Below, piece after piece: positions 32,111 to 42,002 of a stretch of DNA of 64,000 bases. Within the stretch, counting starts at the first letter, position 1; each line of letters starts with the position of its first letter. Source of the DNA: Bacteroidota bacterium (GTDB lineage: Bacteria; Bacteroidota; Ignavibacteria; UBA10030); assembly GCA_026416125.1 (NCBI GenBank), contig JAOAFT010000002.1, positions 124,001-188,000 on the forward strand. The letters are read 5' to 3'. Under the pieces are notes generated by a model that saw only the letters and a program-made list of their open reading frames with translations, had not been told where the DNA came from and did not search any database. The translations under genes and the position numbers were made by a program.

Positions 32111-32239
32111 ATTATTCTCGTTCGCTACTGGGATCGATTACTTCGTATCATCCGCTACAAGGAATCCCGCACATGCATTGCTCATGAGAATGGAAACATA
32201 CCACTCATGTTTTATGAAAAAAAATGTCAGAAGGTGCTA

Positions 32240-33181
32240 TTACTTAAATACTATCCCAACGGAGACGTGATGGATGCCTCCAACATTCCCAAAAGAATTA
32301 TACGCATAGTCAACAAGGTACTCCTTCAATACTACCCCACCACCGAACGAGAATCCAGCAAGCTCAGTTTTCGAGAGAAGTTTCCAATCTTTCCGCCGCT
32401 CATTGTTATACCCAACGCGGAATCTGAGTGAGCTACTCAAGAGAAATTCAACTCCAAATGTAAATGCCCGAAGCCGTTCTGCAAATGTCTTCGTTGGACG
32501 ATTAAGGCGATGGAATACAAGATTTAAGTAGGCTGGTAAGTGTTCTGGACGTTTTGTCAAACCAATTGATACATCAAGTGGGAGAGATTCTTTCGTTGTT
32601 CTGTACGACGTAAGTTGTTTACCAAAATGGAGAATACTTCCACCAATCACTAAATTTTGGGATGGTACTGAATACGTCATACCAATCCCTATGGCGAGAG
32701 CAGATGATGTGAATTCGGCAATTGATGAATGAATAAACTCAGCACTAATCCCAATGGATGTTACTTCATCCAGCATTGTTCCCCACCCTCCTATCAGTGC
32801 TACATCCGAAGCACCAAATGTACCAACTACTTCTTCTGTTGCATCAACACGTTCGAAAGTACCATAGTCAAAGTAGAGTACTCCAATACCAATAGTACCA
32901 ACCGCTTCAAACGTATCTACATACGATGCATTCCCAGCATTAATGCCAGCAAGGTGTTTAAAGTACCCAAAAGATATCTGTGGGTGAGTAATTGAAGAAA
33001 GCGACGCTGGATTATAAAACAAGCTATTGGGATCGTTTTGTATTGTGAGGAAACTACCATTCAACCCTGCTGCACGAGCACCAATATCAGTCCGAAGGAA
33101 CTCGTAGATAGCTGGTTGTGCATATCCATACGTTCCACAAAAGAAAACAAATAAAACCCAATACGCTTTCATACTTACCAT
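32240..33181 (-). CDS. PorV/PorQ-family outer membrane protein
   Basis: LRTDIGARAAGLNGSFLTIQNDPNSLFYNPASLSSITHPQISFGYFKHLAGINAGNASYV; C-terminal barrel strands. Confidence 0.87.
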   Translation of the reverse strand: MVSMKAYWVLFVFFCGTYGYAQPAIYEFLRTDIGARAAGLNGSFLTIQNDPNSLFYNPASLSSITHPQISFGYFKHLAGINAGNASYVDTFEAVGTIGIGVLYFDYGTFERVDATEEVVGTFGASDVALIGGWGTMLDEVTSIGISAEFIHSSIAEFTSSALAIGIGMTYSVPSQNLVIGGSILHFGKQLTSYRTTKESLPLDVSIGLTKRPEHLPAYLNLVFHRLNRPTKTFAERLRAFTFGVEFLLSSSLRFRVGYNNERRKDWKLLSKTELAGFSFGGGVVLKEYLVDYAYNSFGNVGGIHHVSVGIVFK

Positions 33182-33275
33182 AAAATATCGAAATAGAAAT
33201 GCAAGTGCAATCATTATATCCACTATATCGCAATTCAAAAATTTTTTCTTACATTACAACGAAAAGAGGTGACTA

Positions 33276-34367
33276 ATGGTATTTTCGAAAGAATTCATTC
33301 GCCAACTACCTAAAGTTCTTCTTCACGATCATCTCGATGGAGGATTGCGACCACAAACTATCATCGAACTAGCACGCGATCTAAAGTACACAAAACTTCC
33401 AACAACTGATCCAGGTGAACTTGCAGCATGGTTTCACCGTGGTGCAACACGTGGCAGTCTCCCTCTCTTTCTCGAAGGATTCGAGCATACCTGTGCTGTT
33501 ATGCAAACAGAGGAATCGCTCGAACGTGTTGCGTATGAACTCATGGAGGACATGAAGAACGACGGAGTTGTATACGTCGAAACACGCTTCGCCCCCGTAT
33601 TTCATACGCAAAGAGGATTGGATTGGCATAAAGTCGTAGCCTCTGTCCTAAAAGGATTAGAACGTGGAAAGAAAGACTTCGGAGTCCAGTACGGCCTCAT
33701 CATTAGTGCAATGCGAAACATGGACCCAAGTATATCTCTTGAGATTGCAGAACTTGCAGTTGACTTCAGACAACGAGGTGTTGTTGGGTTTGATCTTGCA
33801 GGTGAAGAGGGAGGTTATCCACCGAAAAAGCACATCGATGCATTCGAATTCATCCAACGAGAAAATTTCAACATTACTATCCACGCTGGTGAAGCATTTG
33901 GCAAAGAATCAATTTGGCAAGCAATCCAATGGTGTGGTGCACATCGCATTGGTCATGCAACCAGACTAGTTGAAGACATGCGCGTGAAAGATGGTGAAGT
34001 TCTCAGCATGGGAACGCTTGCGCAGTATGTGCTCGATAAGCGCATTCCCCTCGAAATCTGCCTCACAAGCAATGTTCACACAGGTGCTGTGCGGAGTATC
34101 GAAGAACACCCCTTCGGTATCTACTACCGGTACAAATTCCGCGTTACGCTGAACACCGATGACCGTTTGATGAGTAACATTACATTGACAGATGAGTACA
34201 TCCGAGCAGCAGAGGTGTTCAACTTATCACTTGACGACCTTGAGAAAATCACCATCAACGCAATGAAAAGTGCATTTATGCCTTATAAGGAACGAATTGC
34301 TATTATTTACGACACATTAAAACCTGGTTATGCACAAGCACGCGAACAACTGAAAACATTCGTGTAA
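33276..34367 (+). CDS. add: Adenosine deaminase
   Basis: LPKVLLHDHLDGGLRPQTIIEL...VGFDLAGEEGGYP...ITIHAGEAFGKESIWQAI...RIGHATRL...CLTSNVHTGAV. Confidence 0.95.
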   Translation: MVFSKEFIRQLPKVLLHDHLDGGLRPQTIIELARDLKYTKLPTTDPGELAAWFHRGATRGSLPLFLEGFEHTCAVMQTEESLERVAYELMEDMKNDGVVYVETRFAPVFHTQRGLDWHKVVASVLKGLERGKKDFGVQYGLIISAMRNMDPSISLEIAELAVDFRQRGVVGFDLAGEEGGYPPKKHIDAFEFIQRENFNITIHAGEAFGKESIWQAIQWCGAHRIGHATRLVEDMRVKDGEVLSMGTLAQYVLDKRIPLEICLTSNVHTGAVRSIEEHPFGIYYRYKFRVTLNTDDRLMSNITLTDEYIRAAEVFNLSLDDLEKITINAMKSAFMPYKERIAIIYDTLKPGYAQAREQLKTFV

Positions 34368-34430
34368 AGAGGTCACACAATGAACTCACTGATACTTATC
34401 ACATTTTTCCATTTACTAGGAGGGCCAACC

Positions 34431-35054
34431 ATGAACACTGACCACATTCACTGGTTGGGGCACGCTACCTTTCGGATCGAAGACGACACTCTACAACTCT
34501 ACATCGATCCATGGAAGCTCCCAGAACACGCACCGAAAGCCGATATCATTCTCATAACTCATGCGCATTTTGATCATTTCTCGCCTGAAGACATTGCAAA
34601 AATCCAAAAACCTAATACACTCTTTGTAGCACCTCGTGATGTTGGTTCACAGTTGAAAGGGAATGTTGTCATTGTTGAACCAGGTAAAGAGTACACTGCA
34701 GGACGAATAAAAGTCCGTACCATACCAGCATACAACCCCAACAAAAAATTTCATCCAAAAACGAACCAGTGGGTTGGATACCTTATCACTCTTACCAACG
34801 GACAAACAATCTACCATGCCGGCGATACTGACGCAATACCGGAAATGAAACAACTCAAGGTTGATGTTGCACTTATGCCCTGTGGCGGTACATACACCAT
34901 GACAGCAGAAGAAATGGCAGAAGCTGCAAACAACTTTATGCCGAAAGTACTAATACCCATGCACTGGGGCGACATCGTAGGTGTACAGAAGGATGCTGAA
35001 ACTGTAAAGAAGATTTTCAAAGGAACAACTGTGATTAAAAACGTTGAACGATAA
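34431..35054 (+). CDS. Metallo-beta-lactamase fold hydrolase (UPF0173-like)
   Basis: HWLGHATFRIEDDTLQLYIDPWKLPE...ILITHAHFDHFSPEDI...IYHAGDTDAIPEM...IPMHWGDIVG; AGGAGG ribosome-binding site before 34431. Confidence 0.92.
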   Translation: MNTDHIHWLGHATFRIEDDTLQLYIDPWKLPEHAPKADIILITHAHFDHFSPEDIAKIQKPNTLFVAPRDVGSQLKGNVVIVEPGKEYTAGRIKVRTIPAYNPNKKFHPKTNQWVGYLITLTNGQTIYHAGDTDAIPEMKQLKVDVALMPCGGTYTMTAEEMAEAANNFMPKVLIPMHWGDIVGVQKDAETVKKIFKGTTVIKNVER

Positions 35055-35075
35055 AAAATCGAGATTACTGAAAAA

Positions 35076-36749
35076 GTGTTACTAGACAATATCACTCAAC
35101 AATCAGATCTTACTACTAATACATTGTTAAGCAAACTTAGCGAACAAAAGTGGAATTTACTATTATTGTTCGTATTTGTATTCGGATTATTCTTACGACT
35201 TTCAATTGCTTTTAGAGATATAACTACAATTGATAGGTACTTTATCCCAGATGATACCTACTACACTCTTGCACTTACACGATCACTTGCTGAAGGAAAA
35301 GGACCAACCATCGACGGTATTATACGTACTAACGGTTTCCAACCTCTACTAGCTTTTTTACTCGTTCCGTTTGCAAAGATTACAACAAATCCAGATACAT
35401 TACTTCGTATTGACATAATCCTGCTTTCTTTTATTGACAGTGGTATTATCGTTTTATTAGGATTATTAGCCAAACGAATCTTTTATAACTCACCTAACTA
35501 TTACTCCCTTGCTATAGCTTTTGCTTGGTCTATTAGCTCTGTCGGAATTTCTAATGCTTTAGGAGGTTTAGAAACTTCTCTAGCAGTATGTCTTGTATTA
35601 CTTTTCGTCGAAATTTGGTTGCGTGCGATAGAAAATACTAACAACCGATTATACATTTTCGCAGGTATTATTGCCGGATGTTCCCTCCTTGCACGAATCG
35701 ATACATGCTTTACACTCGGAATCATTGGCTTCTATGAACTAGTCTCTAGAAAACGGATAAAACAACTTTTTATTACTGTTATAACAGCGATCATTGTTGT
35801 TTCCCCCTGGTGGCTCTATCAGATAGTTTATTTCAATACAATAATACCTGAAAGTGGTGAGGCTGTCCAAACACAGGCATACCTTCATCAAATCATGTAC
35901 TTAAAGAAAACGCACCAAGTTGCTTGGGCATTTGGAACATTACTCGATTTTCTGACTGGAGAACTTTTTTATATCCGTAGTATATGTTTCCAGTTTCCAT
36001 ATCTTACCTCAGTATTGTTCTTAGTAACAACGACACTTTTCATTATCTTCCTAATAAAGAAAATTATAAACACTGAAAATGGAGCTCCTATTTTCCTTTA
36101 CATACTTTCTGCGTTCATTCTTTGTTGGTTTTATGCTCTTTATGTCCCAGCTGTATGGTTCTTTACGCGATACTTAGCTACAACACAAACCGCGACACTT
36201 CTTTTACTCGTTGTTGGAATAAAAAAAATCACTAATTATACCCGAACTACTGCTGTAATCGAAAAATGCTTTATCATGTTTACTATACTTTTTTCTGCAT
36301 TTAATGTATACCAAAATATTAACTACCTATTTGTTACCCCTACTTCAAGTAAAAATTACGGCTTATTAGGAGCAAAAGGTTACCGACTCCCTGCTCTACA
36401 AATACTCTCACAGGCCCCTATTAATTCAGTTATTGGTGCTTTTCAAAGCGGTGCATTAAGTTACTATGCTCCAATATTCAAGAAAAATATTACAATAATA
36501 AACTTAGATGGCGTTGTAAACGGTGAATCAGCTCAGGCTCTAAAGAACTACAAACTTTCTGACTATGCCAGAAAAAGAAAATTAACTCATTTTGCTGATT
36601 GGGAGTTCAATAAATATATGTTCATTCTACGTTCCGGTGAACCAGGATACATAATGAGTATTCTCACAGCTGTTGGTTTTGCGGAACCCCAATATCCTGC
36701 ACACATTAAAGCAAACGATTACTTTGTACTGTATGAATTAAAATGGTAG
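35076..36749 (+). CDS. Polytopic membrane protein, GT-C glycosyltransferase-like
   Basis: Many TM segments; DDTYYTLALTRSLAEGKGPTIDG; C-terminal GALSYYAPIFKKNITIINLDGVVN. GTG start assumed. Confidence 0.65.
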   Translation: MLLDNITQQSDLTTNTLLSKLSEQKWNLLLLFVFVFGLFLRLSIAFRDITTIDRYFIPDDTYYTLALTRSLAEGKGPTIDGIIRTNGFQPLLAFLLVPFAKITTNPDTLLRIDIILLSFIDSGIIVLLGLLAKRIFYNSPNYYSLAIAFAWSISSVGISNALGGLETSLAVCLVLLFVEIWLRAIENTNNRLYIFAGIIAGCSLLARIDTCFTLGIIGFYELVSRKRIKQLFITVITAIIVVSPWWLYQIVYFNTIIPESGEAVQTQAYLHQIMYLKKTHQVAWAFGTLLDFLTGELFYIRSICFQFPYLTSVLFLVTTTLFIIFLIKKIINTENGAPIFLYILSAFILCWFYALYVPAVWFFTRYLATTQTATLLLLVVGIKKITNYTRTTAVIEKCFIMFTILFSAFNVYQNINYLFVTPTSSKNYGLLGAKGYRLPALQILSQAPINSVIGAFQSGALSYYAPIFKKNITIINLDGVVNGESAQALKNYKLSDYARKRKLTHFADWEFNKYMFILRSGEPGYIMSILTAVGFAEPQYPAHIKANDYFVLYELKW

Positions 36750-36788
36750 CAATAGTAATTTACATCGTACCTTAAAAAGGTTTTTCAA

Positions 36789-38513
36789 ATGAAAATAATA
36801 TCTACACATTCTTATACCATACTAATAGCTATCTTTATACTTGCCATTATAATACTACCAACCCTTTCTTATGTTCTCACTCTAACGAACAATACATTCG
36901 TCTATGCACTTGACGACACATACATTCACATGGCAATGGCAAAAAATTTAGCGCTCCATGGAGTTTACGGTGTAACACAGTATGAATTTAGCTCTGCATC
37001 CTCGTCACCATTTTGGACCGTTTTACTCGGAGGCCTCTACAGTATCTTCGGAGTTTCTGAATATACTCCCTTCATCGTCAATGTTGTCTGTGCTGTTGCT
37101 ATCATCATTCTTCTCCAGAGAATTTTATCAACGCGTGGAGTATCACCATTTATCGTTACTCTTGTCCTCTTCTTCATTATTCTTGCAGCACCAATGAATG
37201 CACTCATCCTTATGAGTATGGAACACGTACTTCAAATTTTGCTGGTGCTCTTGTTTGTGTGGTACTTCCTTAAAATCCTTGATACACCTCCTTCTACAGC
37301 GGTGCTTTGGAAACTAGCCCTCTGCACAGCACCTCTCGCACTTACACGTTTCGAAAGCTACTTCCTGTTTCTCATCAGCGGTTTTCTCCTTATGTTCAAA
37401 AAACAGTGGAGAGCAGTACTTATACTCTTCATTAGCGCTGTTGTTCCATTACTAATCTTTCAAATCATTTCAGTAACTCATGGGTGGTTTCTGCTTCCTA
37501 ACCCAGTACTCATTAAATCACACACAACTGGTTTTCCTAATTACTCACATCAATTTTTTTCATCCCTTGGCTCTATTCTCCAAGGTGCTGAGTACTACAT
37601 GGCAAATGCACTCGAGAATTATTATCAAGCAGAATACATCGTTTTCTTCGTAGGCTACGCAGTAATTCTAAGCATTGTTCTTACAGTGTACTATAAAACA
37701 TTAAACACTCCTACAAATCTTCTCCTCATTATGTACATCTTCCTCACAGTGCTCCATATACTCTTTGCACGGTTCGGTGCATACTTCCGCTACGAAGCAT
37801 ACCTTATCGTTCTTGGTATTGTTGTCCTCAGTACCACTCTTCCAGAACTCATTACCGTTCTCAAAGCATGGAGTATACATCCTGCGCTTAAAGCATTTAT
37901 TGTACTCATTGGCATTTACTTTTCTATCCCAAGCTTTACCGGTGTTATCAAACGAGCAAAAACAGACCTCCTGTTCACTCCACTAACCTCTCGAAACATT
38001 TACGAGCAACAGTATCAAATGGCACGATTTCTAAAGAAGTACTATAATAGTGCAACTGTAGCACTGAACGATATAGGTGCAGTTACGTACTACAGTGATA
38101 TTCGATTAGTTGATGTTGTCGGTCTCGCTAGTGTGGAAGTACTGCGTTTAGCAGCTGATAAGAACTATACAACAGCAGAACTCTATAAACTGTGCAAATC
38201 AAAAGATGTGGATATTGCTATAGTCTATGATGACTGGGTACGATTAAACTTTTTCCCACCACCTCCACCCCAATGGAAAAAAATTTGTTACTGGAAAATT
38301 CCCTACAACGTTATCTGTGGTGATTACATTGTTACTTTTTATGCTGTAAAAGAACATGAGGTCGACTTACTACGGAAACGCATAGAAGAGTTCTCACCGG
38401 AATTACCTCCGACCGTGAAGGTTGAGTTCGTTGATGAACACTTATCCCCACCGAAGGATGAATTCCCCTACAACAATGAAACGCGTGCTCAGATGTACAA
38501 CGTTTACTATTAG
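36789..38513 (+). CDS. Polytopic membrane protein, GT-C glycosyltransferase-like
   Basis: Many TM segments; ALDDTYIHMAMAKNLALHGVYGV; C-terminal NDIGAVTYYSDIRLVDVVGLAS. Confidence 0.65.
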   Translation: MKIISTHSYTILIAIFILAIIILPTLSYVLTLTNNTFVYALDDTYIHMAMAKNLALHGVYGVTQYEFSSASSSPFWTVLLGGLYSIFGVSEYTPFIVNVVCAVAIIILLQRILSTRGVSPFIVTLVLFFIILAAPMNALILMSMEHVLQILLVLLFVWYFLKILDTPPSTAVLWKLALCTAPLALTRFESYFLFLISGFLLMFKKQWRAVLILFISAVVPLLIFQIISVTHGWFLLPNPVLIKSHTTGFPNYSHQFFSSLGSILQGAEYYMANALENYYQAEYIVFFVGYAVILSIVLTVYYKTLNTPTNLLLIMYIFLTVLHILFARFGAYFRYEAYLIVLGIVVLSTTLPELITVLKAWSIHPALKAFIVLIGIYFSIPSFTGVIKRAKTDLLFTPLTSRNIYEQQYQMARFLKKYYNSATVALNDIGAVTYYSDIRLVDVVGLASVEVLRLAADKNYTTAELYKLCKSKDVDIAIVYDDWVRLNFFPPPPPQWKKICYWKIPYNVICGDYIVTFYAVKEHEVDLLRKRIEEFSPELPPTVKVEFVDEHLSPPKDEFPYNNETRAQMYNVYY

Positions 38514-38565
38514 GAAGGAATACACAGCAAAAACAAAAAACACCATACTGAAACGTTGAGCGCCA

Positions 38566-39558
38566 TTACAACATGGTACGACGCAATTCCTCATTCGTCT
38601 TTGGTGAGAAGTACTTTGGAGCTATATCAAACACGGTTTGAGCCCCAATGACTCCCTCAGTTCTCAAACGATAAGCAGCACGTGCATAGGCAACGAGAAT
38701 ATTTCCAGTAAATTCAGGGTTACTCTCGAGTTTCAATGAGAACTCCATAAGAAACTTATTCCAGGATGCTGAAGATCCACTCGTAAGAACAAATCCCCCA
38801 TGCGGCATTTTTGAGTGCTTTTCGATAAGTTCGACATGGGAGACAAAGTGAACAATTGTATCATACTCTGCAAAATAATTCGGCATTGATTTAATCTCTG
38901 TTTCAACTCGTTTCCGTTCATCTGGTGTATCGTTTTCTAACACCACATAACATACACGGATGTGTTTTTCCCGCGTTGTCAATTCTGGATTACTTCCCGA
39001 CCGTACGTTTTGTAGTGCAGCATCGAGCGGTATAGTATACTGCCGCGCATCTTTCACCCCTTTTACACGGCGAATGGCGTCAGAATGTCCTTGGCTAATT
39101 CCAGGTCCCCAAAATGTGTAACTCTTTCCATTTGGTATACAAACATCTCCAAAAACTCTGGCAATAGAAAAGAGCCCTGGATCCCACCCCGTCGATATAA
39201 TCGCAAGTGTACTATTCCTTTTTGCGACATCATCCATTACTGTAAAGTACTCTGGAATACGAGCATGTGTATCGAAACTATCGACTACATTGAAGTACTG
39301 TGTAAAGTACGGTCCTTGTTCAATTAGATCAGTTGCCGATCCTCCACAGAGAATTGCTACATCAATAGCTCCTTGAAGATCTATTGCAGCCTCAGTGGGA
39401 TACACAGGTACGTTTGACAAATGTGGTCGAATAGAACCCGGTGAACGTCGCGTAAGGATTGCCACAAGTCGAATATCTGGATTTTGAGTAATTGCTAACT
39501 CAGTCCCCCTTCCAACATTACCATATCCGACAATTGCTACATTTATTAGTACACTCAT
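38566..39558 (-). CDS. ddh: meso-Diaminopimelate dehydrogenase
   Basis: VAIVGYGNVGRGTELAITQNPDIRLVAILTRR...STGWDPGLFSIARVFGD...YTFWGPGISQGHSDAIRRVKGVKDARQYTIP. Confidence 0.95.
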   Translation of the reverse strand: MSVLINVAIVGYGNVGRGTELAITQNPDIRLVAILTRRSPGSIRPHLSNVPVYPTEAAIDLQGAIDVAILCGGSATDLIEQGPYFTQYFNVVDSFDTHARIPEYFTVMDDVAKRNSTLAIISTGWDPGLFSIARVFGDVCIPNGKSYTFWGPGISQGHSDAIRRVKGVKDARQYTIPLDAALQNVRSGSNPELTTREKHIRVCYVVLENDTPDERKRVETEIKSMPNYFAEYDTIVHFVSHVELIEKHSKMPHGGFVLTSGSSASWNKFLMEFSLKLESNPEFTGNILVAYARAAYRLRTEGVIGAQTVFDIAPKYFSPKTNEELRRTML

Positions 39559-39573
39559 CAGTTTTTCATTCCC

Positions 39574-40923
39574 CTATGGTTGCAGTTTTACATTAGTACG
39601 AAATCTATAAAGTATTTGGTCTAAATCTTCCACACCTTTTGAACATTCGACGAGAGATCCCTTGTACTCCATGAGGATATTGGCACGTCCTCGCAGACAG
39701 TAGCACGACGACATAACATCACCGTATGCACCAGTATCAAGAATACCAAGAATATCACCCTCGCGAATTTCAGGGATAGCTCGAGTTTCATCTTGCGTGA
39801 ATGTATCCCCCGTTTCACATACGTTTCCATCAACAGAATAGTGGTAAAACTCTCCATTTGGATTGGATACGTTGATAATTTCATGATATGCATGGTAGAG
39901 CTTAGGGCGAATGAGTGTTCCCATACTCGCATCGGTGTACGCATGGAGAATTCCATTTTTCTCTTCAACAGTATTAACCTTTGTTAAGAGAATTGTTGAA
40001 TCCCCAACGAGACTTCGTCCAGGTTCAAGAATAAGTTTCTTGATTTTCACACCGCTCGCAATAAGTTCTTCACGAATTATGCGCGCATACGTATCGAAAG
40101 GAAACGATTCCTGCGATTCTTTGTATCTGATTCCTGGACCACCACCAACATCAAGATTCAACTCTGAAAATCCATGGTTTTCGAGTTCCCTCATAACTCT
40201 GAGTGTGTTTCGAAGTGCGAGGCGAAAATTTTCAACATCGTTCCCTAACCATCCAGAGCCAACATGGAAATGCAGCGTATCTGGGTAAAATCCATACTCC
40301 CGTGCAAGAAGGAATGCGTCGATAATTTTCGCTTCCTCAATACCGAACTTAATAGGTACACCATCTTCATTTCGAACACCTGCTGTAATCACATCGGGAT
40401 TATGACCAGCACCTATGTTCGGATTTATGCGAATTGAGAGTTTTAGCCCACGAATATTCCACTCATCTCTATGTTCTCGCAACTTACGAAGTTGAGAGAG
40501 TGAATCAATATTTATCTTATAATTCTCCGACTTTACGAGAAGTTCCATCTCTTCTTTTGAAACGGAGGTTCCAGTAAACATGATCTTTTCTTTTGGGATG
40601 CCTCTCTGTTCAGCTAGAATTGCTTCGTTGGGGGAGACTACGTCAGCACCTAATCCAAGGAGAGCAATTAAATCGAGAATTTGTGGACAGTAATTCGCTT
40701 TTACAGCATAGTTGATCTCAACTGGTCCACAGTAGTGTCGTTCGAACGCTTCTCGAATGAGACGTGCTTTGTCTTGAATACGTTTTCCGTTTGTAAAGTA
40801 AATTGGAGTTTGATACCGTTGGGCAAGAGTATCTAAATCAAACTCCTTGAACGAACGAGACCACACTTTGTTATTCTTAACATCGTATCCTTTGAAAAAC
40901 CACCAATACTGCCTATCCACCAT
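39574..40923 (-). CDS. lysA: Diaminopimelate decarboxylase
   Basis: EINYAVKANYCPQIL...LHFHVGSGW...LNLDVGGGPGIRY...LILEPGRSLVGD...CETGDTF...ILDTGAYGDVMSSCYCLRGR. Confidence 0.93.
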   Translation of the reverse strand: MVDRQYWWFFKGYDVKNNKVWSRSFKEFDLDTLAQRYQTPIYFTNGKRIQDKARLIREAFERHYCGPVEINYAVKANYCPQILDLIALLGLGADVVSPNEAILAEQRGIPKEKIMFTGTSVSKEEMELLVKSENYKINIDSLSQLRKLREHRDEWNIRGLKLSIRINPNIGAGHNPDVITAGVRNEDGVPIKFGIEEAKIIDAFLLAREYGFYPDTLHFHVGSGWLGNDVENFRLALRNTLRVMRELENHGFSELNLDVGGGPGIRYKESQESFPFDTYARIIREELIASGVKIKKLILEPGRSLVGDSTILLTKVNTVEEKNGILHAYTDASMGTLIRPKLYHAYHEIINVSNPNGEFYHYSVDGNVCETGDTFTQDETRAIPEIREGDILGILDTGAYGDVMSSCYCLRGRANILMEYKGSLVECSKGVEDLDQILYRFRTNVKLQP

Positions 40924-41028
40924 AGAACTTCCGAATAGTTTGTTATTAAAAATTTAAGTATGGAAAAGTAATAAAAAGTGAAGAAAAAATCCGTAATACT
41001 CGTTTATAGATGAATCGAAGAAATGTTG

Positions 41029-41619
41029 TTAAAACATTGCTTTCAACAATTCAGCCCCATAGTCGAGGCAAAGTGAACGTCGGAGATCATCGTAGTCTTC
41101 AAATCGCTCAATCAATGCTCTTGTCTCGTTATCCAGTAAACGCTTGGTTACCCTTCCATTAAATACACGGGAGGGGAGATTCTCTACACCACAGAACGTT
41201 GCGAGGTGTTTATCGATATATTTCACTTTCTCTTCAGTCCCTACGGGTTTTCTCATATTGCCACAAACAATGAAGTATCCTCGTACTTTCTTTCGCAGTT
41301 CTTCCTTATGGTTTTCCAGGAAAGAACAAAGTTCTTTTGAAACTTGTCCATAGCGTATTGATCCACCGATGATTATGTGGTCGAAGTATTCAATTGTCGG
41401 TTCTTCCCGAACGTCAAACACATCAGCGATCCCCCCCATTCCTTCTGAGATCCACACAGCAGCATCACGGGACGATCCGCACCATGTACTGTAAATAATA
41501 GCAATCTTCTTGTTTGATGGTTGTGGATAATATTTCAATGCAAAGAGATCTTGCGATACCAGGCTAAGACCTCCTAGGGTAAGCGTTGTCCGTAAAAATG
41601 TTCGTCGTTGCATAGGCAT
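41029..41619 (-). CDS. Flavodoxin-domain protein (HemG-like) with Tat-type signal peptide
   Basis: MQRRTFLRTTLTLGGLSLVSQDLFA; flavodoxin-like KIAIIYSTWCGSSRDAAVWISEGM...FDHIIIGGSIRYGQVSKEL. Confidence 0.8.
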   Translation of the reverse strand: MPMQRRTFLRTTLTLGGLSLVSQDLFALKYYPQPSNKKIAIIYSTWCGSSRDAAVWISEGMGGIADVFDVREEPTIEYFDHIIIGGSIRYGQVSKELCSFLENHKEELRKKVRGYFIVCGNMRKPVGTEEKVKYIDKHLATFCGVENLPSRVFNGRVTKRLLDNETRALIERFEDYDDLRRSLCLDYGAELLKAMF

Positions 41620-41887
41620 TTATTTCTCTACATCTGTTATTCCACAGAATATTATTGCTAAAAATGTTTCTTTACAGTAACACCATAAGTATTGTCAATG
41701 CTACCAATGTGTAGTATTCCTTCACCCTATTGGTGCATTCCTTCCTTTATTCCTCATGCAGCATAATCATTTCCACATCAACGATCAGAGCAGAAATTCA
41801 TATTTACGAAGTATAAAGTAGCTGATTTTTGAGTTTCGTTTTCTACCTCTTCAATCCTTTTGAATCCTTTTGGCCTTTGGTCTCTTG

Positions 41888-41962
41888 TCGGGGCGGCGGG
41901 ATTTGAACCCGCGACCTCTTGGTCCCGAACCAAGCGCGCTAGCCGGGCTACGCTACGCCCCG
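41888..41962 (-). tRNA. tRNA-Pro (CGG anticodon)
   Basis: Reverse strand: acceptor CGGGGCG/CGCCCCG, anticodon arm CTTGG-TTCGGGA-CCAAG, T-loop GGTTCAAATCC. Confidence 0.93.
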
Positions 41963-42002
41963 ATAGAAACGTTGTTCAATATATTAAATGTATGTTCTAA
42001 AA

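Noticed and set aside
41853-41872. Tandem AATCCTTTTG x2 next to tRNA-Pro
   Set aside because: Only two units in AT-rich DNA; not enough to call a repeat element or attachment site.
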